Shown piece by piece: positions 1 to 5,390 of a stretch of DNA of 5,431 nt. The notes beneath the pieces are model-generated. The model had not been told where the DNA came from. It ran no database searches and saw nothing but the letters and a program-made list of their open reading frames with translations. Within the stretch, counting starts at the first letter, position 1. Every line of letters starts with the position of its first letter. Origin of the DNA: Pseudomonadota bacterium. GTDB lineage: Bacteria; Myxococcota_A; Polyangia; Fen-1088. The DNA lies in the NCBI GenBank assembly GCA_017881285.1, contig JADGRD010000291.1, positions 1 to 5,431 on the forward strand, in the 5' to 3' direction. Made by a program: the position numbers and the translations under genes.

Positions 1-1
1 C

Positions 2-136
2 GGCCCGCCGAACGGCAACTTCGATCAGGTCTGGGCGTGCGCGGCAGCTGCGACAGCGTTCTCGGTCGTCCTCTACGGCATCATCTCGGCCATCGAGACC
101 GCCGTGCTGGCGCGCTACGGCCCGCTGGCAAGCTGA
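2..136 (+). CDS. C-terminal end of an ABC-transporter permease-like membrane protein (partial)
   Basis: The frame is open from the left edge to a TGA at 134-136. It starts with GNFDQVWACAAAATAF, continues through a hydrophobic run (SVVLYGIISAIETAVL) and ends ARYGPLAS. This pattern, an F-D-x-V-W-A approach, one last transmembrane helix and a short 'ER/ET..L' tail, resembles the C-terminus of NitT/TauT-type (nitrate/taurine/thiamine-precursor) ABC permeases, which form the inner-membrane channel of substrate uptake systems. Nearly every third codon position up to about 124 is G or C, unlike the other two frames, so this frame is coding. The last few residues and the stop may not be original, because an RND adaptor in a different frame begins at about 130 with no gap. 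Only about 44 residues are visible, so family assignment is tentative; any multi-pass membrane protein tail could look similar. Confidence 0.5.
   Translation, partial: GPPNGNFDQVWACAAAATAFSVVLYGIISAIETAVLARYGPLAS
120..136 (+). other. Abrupt junction between permease tail and adaptor fragment
   Basis: Coding signal switches here from the frame ending at the 134-136 stop to the frame of the adaptor, with no intergenic space, promoter or ribosome binding site. The adaptor homology begins in the middle of the protein (KLTRLG, the end of the hairpin arm just before the second lipoyl half). The simplest readings are a deletion that joined the end of one gene to the middle of another, or a mis-joined assembly. 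No transposase, inverted repeat or target-site duplication is visible at the joint. Confidence 0.55.
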
Positions 137-771
137 CCCGCCTTGGCACGGCCAGTGGCAGCGGCGGGCGTCTCGTCCTCCACGCCCCGATGGACGGCGC
201 GATCTTGGTCATGCACGCGGTGTCTGGCGAGGTGGCCAGGGGCGACGTGGCGCTGGTGACCGTGGGCGACAACACCTCGGTTTGGGTGTGGGCGGATCTC
301 TACGAACGAGACATCGCATTGGTCAAAAGGGGCCAGGCGGCCGGGAAACTCGCGGCCTCGGTTTCCGTCAAGGCCTATCCCGGTGACGAGTTCGCCGGGA
401 CCGTCGATCTGGTCAGCCCGGCCATGGACGAGTCCTCGCGCACGGTCAAGGTTCGGGTCGAGGTCAAGAATCCCGATGGTCGATTGCTGGCCGGGATGTT
501 CGCGACGGTCAAGCTCTTCCTGTCCGGGACTGACGAGACCCTGGCCGTCCCTCGCGATGCCGTGCTCGAGGACGAAGGGCGAGCTTTCGTTTTCGTTCAC
601 TACCAGAGCGAATACTACGTTCGCCGGCCGGTCATCACCGGGCGAACCTGGGCAACGTGGATCGAGATCAAGAAGGGGCTCGCGGAGGGACAGACCGTGG
701 TCGACGACGGCGCCTTCCTCATGAAGTCCGATGTGCTGCGCTCGAAGATGGGCGCCGGCTGCGCGGACTGA
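130..771 (+). CDS. RND efflux periplasmic adaptor (membrane fusion protein), N-terminally truncated
   Basis: This is the C-terminal half of a CzcB/CusB-type adaptor, the periplasmic protein that links an inner-membrane RND pump to an outer-membrane channel. Recognisable parts in order are the second lipoyl (barrel-sandwich) half with RLVLHAPMDGAIL at 169-207; the beta-barrel with VWVWADLYERDIALVKRGQ at about 280-336; RTVKVRVEVKNPDGRLLAGM at 439-498, typical of the barrel end; the membrane-proximal domain starting at LAVPRDAV; and a C-terminal GAFLMKSDVLRSKMGAGCAD, which matches the end of heavy-metal adaptors. About 213 residues remain, against roughly 380-420 in the family. The signal peptide, first lipoyl half and alpha-hairpin are missing. 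The frame stays open leftward to base 1, with in-frame ATGs at 37 and 190, but left of about 130 it has non-coding codon usage and overlaps the permease tail. I place the homologous part from 130. It is unlikely to be exported or functional as it stands. The pump gene follows after 14 bases, so the two were one operon. Confidence 0.8.
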   Translation, partial: KLTRLGTASGSGGRLVLHAPMDGAILVMHAVSGEVARGDVALVTVGDNTSVWVWADLYERDIALVKRGQAAGKLAASVSVKAYPGDEFAGTVDLVSPAMDESSRTVKVRVEVKNPDGRLLAGMFATVKLFLSGTDETLAVPRDAVLEDEGRAFVFVHYQSEYYVRRPVITGRTWATWIEIKKGLAEGQTVVDDGAFLMKSDVLRSKMGAGCAD

Positions 772-774
772 GTC

Positions 775-779
775 GGGAG
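775..779 (+). promoter_or_regulatory. Ribosome binding site of the RND pump gene
   Basis: GGGAG lies 6 bases before the ATG at 786 and decides the start of the pump. An in-frame ATG at 657 lies inside the adaptor gene, has no comparable site and would add 43 residues unlike the family. Confidence 0.7.
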
Positions 780-785
780 ACCGTC

Positions 786-3700
786 ATGAAGCTCGTCCTA
801 CTTCTCCTCAAGAACCGTCTTGTCGTCCTGCTGGCCACAGCGATCTTCGTCGTCGCGGGCGTGGTGGCGTGGCTGCGCCTGCCCATCGACGCCTTCCCTG
901 ACGTGACGAACACGCAGGTGATGATTCTCGCGAAGGCCGCCGGGCTGGCCGCAATCGACGTCGAGCAGCGCGTGAGCTACCCCATCGAACAAGTGATGCG
1001 CGGGCTGCCTCGGGTCAAGCAGGTACGCTCCCTGTCCAAGGCTGGGCTTTCCCAGGTGGTGGTCATCTTCGAAGACGGCGTCGACACCTACTGGACCAGG
1101 CAGGTTGTCTTCGAACGCCTGAGCATGGCGCGTGGGCAACTCCCTCCGGCCATCGAGCCCGAGCTTGGCCCGATCTCCACCGGTCTGGGGGAGATCTTAC
1201 AGTACACCCTCAATGGCGAGGGCAAGAGCGGGATGGAGCTGCGCACGGTGCAAGACTGGATCGTGGCCCCGCTGCTCAAGCCCATTCCAGGCGTGAACGA
1301 GGTCAACAGCTTCGGCGGCGAGGTGAAGCAGTACCAGGTTTTGGTGTCGCCCGAGAAGCTGCTCAAGTACGGTCTGACCGTCAGCGACGTGGTGGATGCC
1401 GTCGAGCAAGGCAATGCCAACGCCGGCGGGGGCGTCGTGGTACGAGGCTGGGAGCAGCTCTACATGCGCGGGGTCGGTTTGCTCAAGGACATCCCGGACA
1501 TCGAGCGCATCGTGCTCAAGGCCAAGGACGGCTCGCCGGTCTACTTGCGCGACGTGGCCGAAGTCGTCATCGGCGCCGAGCCGCGACAGGGCGCCGTCTC
1601 GCGGGATGGTACGGGCGAGGTCGTGGCCGGCATGATCATCATGCTCAAGGGCGAGAATTCGCAGAACGTCGTCAGTCGAACCAAGGAAGCGATCGACAAG
1701 ATTCGGGGAAGCCTGCCGGCGGGAGTGCGGCTCGATGTCTTCTACGATCGGACCTCGCTCATCGAGGCGTGTATCAAGACCGTAATCGATGCCCTGCTCG
1801 AAGGCGGGGTCTTCGTCATCCTGGTGCTCTTCCTGTTCGTCGCTGAATTGCGTACCGCACTGATCGTCGTGTTCTCGCTGCCGCTCACCTTTCTGGTGAC
1901 CGTTATTGTCATGGGCTCGGCCGGGCTGACCTCGAACCTCATGAGCCTGGGAGGGCTCGCGTTTTCCGTCGGCATGGTCGTGGATGCGTCGATCGTCGTG
2001 GTGGAAAATATCCGGCGTCACCTCGCCCTGAGGACCGAAAAGGAGCACAAGCGGCGCGTGGTGGCCGAGGCGCTGGTCGAGGTCGCAAGACCGGTCGCCT
2101 TCTCGGTGCTCATCATCGCCATCATCCTGGTGCCGCTGTTCACGCTTCAGGGCATCGAGGGCAAGATGTTCGCTCCGCTCGCGGCGACCATGCTCATCGC
2201 GCTCATGGTCTCGCTGGCTGTGGCGCTCACCATTATTCCCGTTCTCTCCGAGACCTTCCTGCGCCAGATTTCCGAGAAAGAGCTCGGGTTCAGCCGACGC
2301 CTTCATCGCGGATACCTGCGGCTGCTCGGACGCGCCGTTCATCGTCCGGCGGTAACGCTGGGGATCTCCGGCACCGTGCTCATCGCATCCCTGGCGTTTC
2401 TTCCCTTCATGGGCACCGAGTTCATGCCACCCCTCGACGAGGGCTCCATCGCGGTCAACGTCGTGCGCCTGCCCAATGCCTCACTCGAAGGTTCGGTCAA
2501 GGTCGCGGGCTTCATGGAGAAGCGTCTGCGCGGGTTCCCCGAGATTGTGACGGTGGTGAGCAAGACCGGGCGCGCGGAGATCTCGGAGGATCCGATGGGG
2601 CCCGAGCAGACGGATGTCTTCATCATGCTCAAGCCGCGCCAGCAGTGGAGCACGGGCAGGAGCAAGGCCGAGTTGGTGGAAGCCATCCAGAAGGATTTCT
2701 CCGAGATCCCAGGCTTGCGCTTCTCGTTCTCGCAACCCATCGCGCTTCGGGTAAACGAGCTCATCTCCGGCGTGAAGAGCGATTTGGCAATCAAGGTGTT
2801 GGGTCCCGACCTGGATGTCCTGAAGAAATTCGCGGATCGCGCCGCCGCCACTTTGCAAGGCATCGAGGGCGCTCGTGATGTGAAGGTCGAGCAAGTGTCG
2901 GGAATGAACCAGCTCGATGTGGTCATCGACCGCGAGGCGGTCGCCCGACACGGTATCAAGATCGCCGACGTCAATGCTGTCATCGAGACGGCTGTTGCCG
3001 GCAAGAAGGCGACGACCCTGATCGAGGAGCAGCGCCGGTTTGCAGTGGTCGTCCGTTTCCCGGAGTCGGCGCGCGGTGACATTCCCGAGCTGGAGCGCCT
3101 GCTGGTGAGCGCCCCAGGCGGAGAGCGTGTGCCGCTGGCGCAAATCGCGCGGTTTGCAATCGTCGAGGCTCCCGCGCAAGTCAGTCGGGAGAACGGGATG
3201 CGGCGGGTGGTAGCCGAGGCCAACATTCGCGGCCGGGATCTGGGTGGATTCGTGGCCGAGGTCCGGACCCGGCTCGCGCCGCTGGTGAACGATCTGCCGT
3301 CCGGCTATTTCGTGGAGTACGGCGGACAGTTTGAGAATCAGCAACGCGCCATGCACCAGCTCGCCATTGTCGTGCCAGTGGCGCTCTTTCTCATCATGGT
3401 GCTGCTCTACATGGCGCTCGGATCGATCTGGAACGCGCTCCTCGTGCTGCTGAATCTGCCGTTCGCGCTCGTCGGAGGAGTCATCGCCGTGCTCGCCTTT
3501 CGCATGCCGGTCTCGGTATCAGCCGCGGTCGCCTTCGTCGTCCTGCTGGGCATTGCCGTGCAGAACGGCGTGGTTCTTGTCGCCTTCTTCCGTCAACTCC
3601 GTGAGCAAGGCGAGTCCGTGGCCGATACGGTAGCCAAGGGATGCTCTCTGCGTTTCCGGCCGCTGATGATGACCGCGCTCACCAGCTTCATCGGCCACCT

Positions 3701-3884
3701 ACCCATGCTCTACGCGACGGGCTCGGGCGCCGACATCCAAAAGCCACTCGCCGTGGTCGTGATGGGCGGGCTCATCACGTCGACTTTGCTGACGCTGATC
3801 GTGCTGCCCACGATCTACGCCCTCGGACATGGCATGGCCAAGACCGTGCACAGCGCCGCGCCAGCAATCGAGGTGTCCGCATGA
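786..3884 (+). CDS. czcA: CzcA-type heavy-metal-efflux RND transporter, inner-membrane pump subunit
   Basis: A complete 1032-residue proton-driven RND pump, the usual family length. Layout: TM1 at about 12-31; first porter/docking loop about 33-335, opening with PIDAFPDVTNTQV (33-45) and carrying STGLGEI near 131-137, both typical of metal RND pumps; TM2-TM6 about 336-500; TM7 about 522-541; second loop about 545-855 with TGRAEISEDPMGPEQTD and RVNELISGVKSD (E658); TM8-TM12 from about 856, ending in GGLITSTLLTLIVLPTIYAL. The TM4 relay reads SVGMVVDASIVVVEN: D400 and E407 are kept, but the first Asp of the classic CzcA DFG motif is S394. The NELI.GV motif has Glu where CusA has a metal-binding Met, so divalent ions are more likely than Cu(I)/Ag(I); the substrate is not settled. 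It needs an adaptor and outer-membrane channel. The adaptor upstream is truncated and no channel gene is in view. The stop overlaps the next ATG (ATGA). Confidence 0.93.
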   Translation: MKLVLLLLKNRLVVLLATAIFVVAGVVAWLRLPIDAFPDVTNTQVMILAKAAGLAAIDVEQRVSYPIEQVMRGLPRVKQVRSLSKAGLSQVVVIFEDGVDTYWTRQVVFERLSMARGQLPPAIEPELGPISTGLGEILQYTLNGEGKSGMELRTVQDWIVAPLLKPIPGVNEVNSFGGEVKQYQVLVSPEKLLKYGLTVSDVVDAVEQGNANAGGGVVVRGWEQLYMRGVGLLKDIPDIERIVLKAKDGSPVYLRDVAEVVIGAEPRQGAVSRDGTGEVVAGMIIMLKGENSQNVVSRTKEAIDKIRGSLPAGVRLDVFYDRTSLIEACIKTVIDALLEGGVFVILVLFLFVAELRTALIVVFSLPLTFLVTVIVMGSAGLTSNLMSLGGLAFSVGMVVDASIVVVENIRRHLALRTEKEHKRRVVAEALVEVARPVAFSVLIIAIILVPLFTLQGIEGKMFAPLAATMLIALMVSLAVALTIIPVLSETFLRQISEKELGFSRRLHRGYLRLLGRAVHRPAVTLGISGTVLIASLAFLPFMGTEFMPPLDEGSIAVNVVRLPNASLEGSVKVAGFMEKRLRGFPEIVTVVSKTGRAEISEDPMGPEQTDVFIMLKPRQQWSTGRSKAELVEAIQKDFSEIPGLRFSFSQPIALRVNELISGVKSDLAIKVLGPDLDVLKKFADRAAATLQGIEGARDVKVEQVSGMNQLDVVIDREAVARHGIKIADVNAVIETAVAGKKATTLIEEQRRFAVVVRFPESARGDIPELERLLVSAPGGERVPLAQIARFAIVEAPAQVSRENGMRRVVAEANIRGRDLGGFVAEVRTRLAPLVNDLPSGYFVEYGGQFENQQRAMHQLAIVVPVALFLIMVLLYMALGSIWNALLVLLNLPFALVGGVIAVLAFRMPVSVSAAVAFVVLLGIAVQNGVVLVAFFRQLREQGESVADTVAKGCSLRFRPLMMTALTSFIGHLPMLYATGSGADIQKPLAVVVMGGLITSTLLTLIVLPTIYALGHGMAKTVHSAAPAIEVSA

Positions 3885-4060
3885 CCACATCCCCTTACCC
3901 TGCCCCCGGTGAGCGCGTCGAACGTCATGTTGTACCTGACGGTCTTTCTGGCCTTCGGGCACCAGGCTACTACCATGCCCAATACGCCCGGAGAGCGTTC
4001 CTAACGATTGCGGCCCGGCCAGTCGGCGAAAGAGGTGCGTGCATCGATTCCATTCCGTAG
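3881..4060 (+). CDS. Small unknown ORF overlapping the pump stop codon; probably a decayed gene
   Basis: The ATG at 3881 overlaps the pump TGA in an ATGA, the usual arrangement for translational coupling, and opens 59 codons to a TAG at 4058. The product (MTTSPYPAPGERVERHVVPD...) matches no family I recognise. Third positions are G/C in only 32 of 59 codons, low for this genome. A second frame, 3909-4004 (GTG start, TAA stop), has G/C in 25 of 31 third positions and encodes a membrane-helix-like run, SNVMLYLTVFLAFGHQAT. One explanation is that the true gene began at 3881 and shifted frame near 3909 through an indel, then decayed or was cut short. In other metal RND operons a small gene often follows the pump, but no similarity to those (for example DUF3240) is evident. 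It could also be plain intergenic sequence. Confidence 0.25.
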   Translation: MTTSPYPAPGERVERHVVPDGLSGLRAPGYYHAQYARRAFLTIAARPVGERGACIDSIP

Positions 4061-4065
4061 GCGGC

Positions 4066-4094
4066 TTGCTTGAAGCTCGCTCCTCCGCGATACT
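4066..4094 (+). promoter_or_regulatory. Possible promoter of the two-gene membrane cassette
   Basis: TTGCTT at 4066-4071 and GATACT at 4089-4094 are separated by 17 bases, the standard sigma-70 spacing. The -10 matches 4 of 6 consensus bases, the -35 only the TTG. The -10 sits 10 bases before the ATG at 4105, which would give a transcript with a very short leader or none. No clear Shine-Dalgarno precedes that ATG, which fits. The match is weak. Confidence 0.3.
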
Positions 4095-4104
4095 ACGGGC
4101 GGTG

Positions 4105-4491
4105 ATGGACAGGCCCACCGACCCCGCGAATCCCTACGCGCCTGCACGGGCCGAATTGAACGAGGGCCCACCGGAAGCATCCAGGCCATCCTTCGCGGAT
4201 CGAACTTCCGTCTGGCTAGGGATCGCGGGTGCCACGGCCACAGTGACCTCGCTCGCGCTTGCCGCGATGGTTCGCAGAGGGCTGGCGCAATCACGCAAGC
4301 CGATTCTCATTGCGAGCGGCATTCTTGTCGAGGTGGCGCTGCTTGCCCACGCCGTGGGAATCGGCGTGGTTTTCGCCGCTCCCCGCGGTTCTCGCGCGCG
4401 CGGCTTGGTGGTGAATGGGTTGGCCCTGGGATTCTTGGTGGCCTTCTTTGTCGCGGCGTTCGTCAAGAAGCACCTCGTCCACTTTCCCTAG
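4105..4491 (+). CDS. Small three-helix membrane protein with N-terminal NPYAP motif, unknown function
   Basis: 128 residues. The first 33 or so are polar and proline-rich, predicted disordered, and contain NPYAP at 9-13; many short bacterial membrane proteins begin with 'NPYxPP'-like motifs of unknown role. Three hydrophobic segments follow at about 36-56, 66-92 and 100-120, and a basic tail (KKHLVHFP). The last helix, RARGLVVNGLALGFL, resembles the closing helix of DUF4190-like proteins, but I cannot assign the family. I chose the ATG at 4105, whose product begins MDRPTDPANPYAP, over an in-frame ATG at 4039, because the motif is normally close to the N-terminus, the upstream residues look non-coding, and a promoter-like element lies at 4066-4094. 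A gene with a strong ribosome binding site follows 16 bases downstream, so the two are probably co-transcribed. It is likely an inner-membrane protein. Confidence 0.72.
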   Translation: MDRPTDPANPYAPARAELNEGPPEASRPSFADRTSVWLGIAGATATVTSLALAAMVRRGLAQSRKPILIASGILVEVALLAHAVGIGVVFAAPRGSRARGLVVNGLALGFLVAFFVAAFVKKHLVHFP

Positions 4492-4496
4492 CAGAG

Positions 4497-4501
4497 AGGA
4501 G
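4497..4501 (+). promoter_or_regulatory. Ribosome binding site of the zinc-ribbon membrane protein
   Basis: AGGAG within GAGAGGAG, 6 bases before the ATG at 4508. It fixes that start over an in-frame ATG at 4415 inside the preceding gene. Confidence 0.75.
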
Positions 4502-4507
4502 CATTTC

Positions 4508-4897
4508 ATGAATACTGCTTGCAGCGCCTGCGGGACCCAGCTGGCCCTGGCCGACGTGATCTACGACGAGCAAGGCAACGTGCACTGCCAAGGCTGCCTG
4601 TCGCTAGCGCAGACCGAAACGGCGAAGAAGCAGTCCGCGTCCCGCGTGCTCAGCGTCGCCTACAGCGGGCCGGTGATCGGCCTGGTCAGCTTCGTGTTCA
4701 ATCCCTGGGGCCTGCTCTCCGTCGCAGCCATCGGCAACGGCATCTATGTCCTGCGCTCACTGAAAGAATCGGACACCGCACAGAAAATTGGCAGCAAGGC
4801 TGAGAAAGCCAAGGTCGGAGCTATCGCCGGGATCGTGCTTGGCGCTATCAGCGGACTACTTTTCGGGCTGTCGTTCTTCACCAAACTTCTGCACTGA
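4508..4897 (+). CDS. Zinc-ribbon membrane protein, unknown function
   Basis: 129 residues. The N-terminus carries two CxxC knuckles, C5-S-A-C8 and C27-Q-G-C30, 18 residues apart, forming a small zinc-ribbon-like domain with a polar segment between (DVIYDEQGNVH). A linker rich in Lys, Gln and Thr (about 34-45) leads to a hydrophobic region at about 48-84, probably a helical hairpin broken at FNPWG, then a charged loop (85-102) and a final helix at about 103-124 with small-residue spacing (GAIAGIVLGAISGLLFG). The plan, a cytoplasmic zinc ribbon plus two or three helices, is common in proteins tagged zinc-ribbon/DUF4190, but no catalytic motif is visible and I do not assign a function. It follows the NPYAP protein by 16 bases with a strong ribosome binding site, so the two likely form an operon and may interact in the membrane. 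Confidence 0.78.
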   Translation: MNTACSACGTQLALADVIYDEQGNVHCQGCLSLAQTETAKKQSASRVLSVAYSGPVIGLVSFVFNPWGLLSVAAIGNGIYVLRSLKESDTAQKIGSKAEKAKVGAIAGIVLGAISGLLFGLSFFTKLLH

Positions 4898-5110
4898 CGG
4901 CTCTTGGGTGGAACGCTACACCTCGCTCGCGCTTGCGCTCGCGCCGTCGGGGCGACTTTCCTCGCCCTTGCCGGAGCGGATTCTTGTGCGGATGTCGTGG
5001 CGCAACTCACGTCCGGGTTTGGGCGCCAGCAACAGTGCCACGCCAGCCGAGCTACGTACGAGGACCTTCCACACTTTCACGTACGCAACAGCGCCAACGC
5101 TGGAATCATG

Positions 5111-5123
5111 GGGGAATCTCCCC
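5111..5123. repeat. Short perfect hairpin GGGGA-ATC-TCCCC
   Basis: A 5-base stem with a 3-base loop in non-coding sequence. It is compact and GC-rich, but no T-tract follows on either strand, so it is not a standard terminator. It may be chance. Confidence 0.25.
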
Positions 5124-5220
5124 GACGGGATGGCTGGCTTGCTGACCAAGGCAGCGGTCGCAGGACATCTCTCGGTTCGCCGCAAGACGCGCCGCCCTCG
5201 CCTGCTCCCGGGCCGCTGAT

Positions 5221-5292
5221 TACGGCCCAGTACTCGACCGCACCGATGTCGGGTGCGCTGGCCTCCGACGCCTGCAAGTCAAGACCAACAGC
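5221..5292 (-). pseudogene. Remnant of a choice-of-anchor Q / parallel beta-helix surface protein C-terminus
   Basis: On the reverse strand, 5292 down to 5221 reads TSAVGLDLQASEASAPDIGAVEYWAV. The stretch ending SAPDIGAVEY is the hallmark that closes right-handed beta-helix (polymorphic outer-membrane / choice-of-anchor Q) proteins, usually seen as 'D..G..R..aPDIGAvEY'. The DIGAVEY codons lie at 5250-5230. The reverse frame is open only from 5376 to 5077, and the residues on the upstream side (5376-5293) show no beta-helix repeats, while the forward gene at 5391 occupies the place where the body of the protein should be. So at most a short 3' scrap of a once larger gene survives. A chance match is possible but unlikely for a 9-residue consensus. 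Confidence 0.4.
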
Positions 5293-5334
5293 GCTAGTCC
5301 CAGAGCCATGTCCATGATTGTGCGGTTCTTCGAC

Positions 5335-5359
5335 GTGGCTCCGCCCAGAGCGCAGCCAC
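5335..5359. repeat. Inverted repeat GTGGCT...AGCCAC upstream of the exported-protein gene
   Basis: The arms at 5335-5340 and 5354-5359 are exact inverted copies with 13 bases between them, and extend to 8 bases (5333-5340/5354-5361) with one mismatch. It ends about 30 bases before the ATG at 5391, a position fitting an operator or leader hairpin. No regulator is identifiable. Confidence 0.25.
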
Positions 5360-5380
5360 ATCCACCAGAGGACCACAAAA

Positions 5381-5388
5381 GGAAGAGG
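5381..5388 (+). promoter_or_regulatory. Ribosome binding site of the gene starting at 5391
   Basis: GGAAGAGG, purine-rich and immediately before the ATG at 5391 (2 to 6 bases depending on which half pairs), after an A-rich run AAAA at 5377-5380. Confidence 0.55.
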
Positions 5389-5390
5389 TT

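Larger units (their letters stand above)
4898..5390. other. Gene-poor region of about 490 bases
   Basis: Open frames on both strands here lack ribosome binding sites, recognisable domains or a consistent coding codon pattern. Items seen inside are a 9-base tandem-like repeat CGCTCGCGC at 4924-4932 and 4936-4944, two CGTACG palindromes at 5055-5060 and 5080-5085, a short hairpin at 5111-5123, a reverse-strand surface-protein remnant at about 5221-5292, and an inverted repeat at 5335-5359. No convincing rho-independent terminator follows the gene ending at 4897. Confidence 0.55.

Noticed and set aside
1..129. Adaptor frame read leftward as a real adaptor N-terminus
   Set aside because: The residues are Arg/Gly/Pro-rich with non-coding third positions and contain no signal peptide or lipoyl half, while the neighbouring frame is clearly coding.
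657..785. Upstream ATG extending the pump by 43 residues
   Set aside because: The extension overlaps the adaptor C-terminus, is Arg-rich and unlike RND N-termini; the ATG at 786 has a proper ribosome binding site and gives the usual MKLVLLLLKNRL start.
1197..2342. Long open frame on the minus strand (381 codons)
   Set aside because: It lies wholly opposite the pump gene, is rich in His, Asp, Arg and Gln as expected from the antisense of a GC-rich gene, and has no domain or ribosome binding site.
2339..3356. Two minus-strand open frames of about 290 codons
   Set aside because: Both are antisense shadows of the second periplasmic loop of the pump, with no family resemblance.
4005..4025. Stem CGATTG/CAGTCG as a terminator after the pump
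   Set aside because: It has one G-T pair and a 9-base loop, and no T-tract follows.
4916..5185. Minus-strand open frame of 89 codons
   Set aside because: No recognisable domain or start signal; composition is mixed and not coding-like.
4788..5317. Forward open frames of 137-143 codons in the gap after 4897
   Set aside because: One starts inside the zinc-ribbon gene in another frame; neither has a ribosome binding site, coherent codon bias or a recognisable motif.
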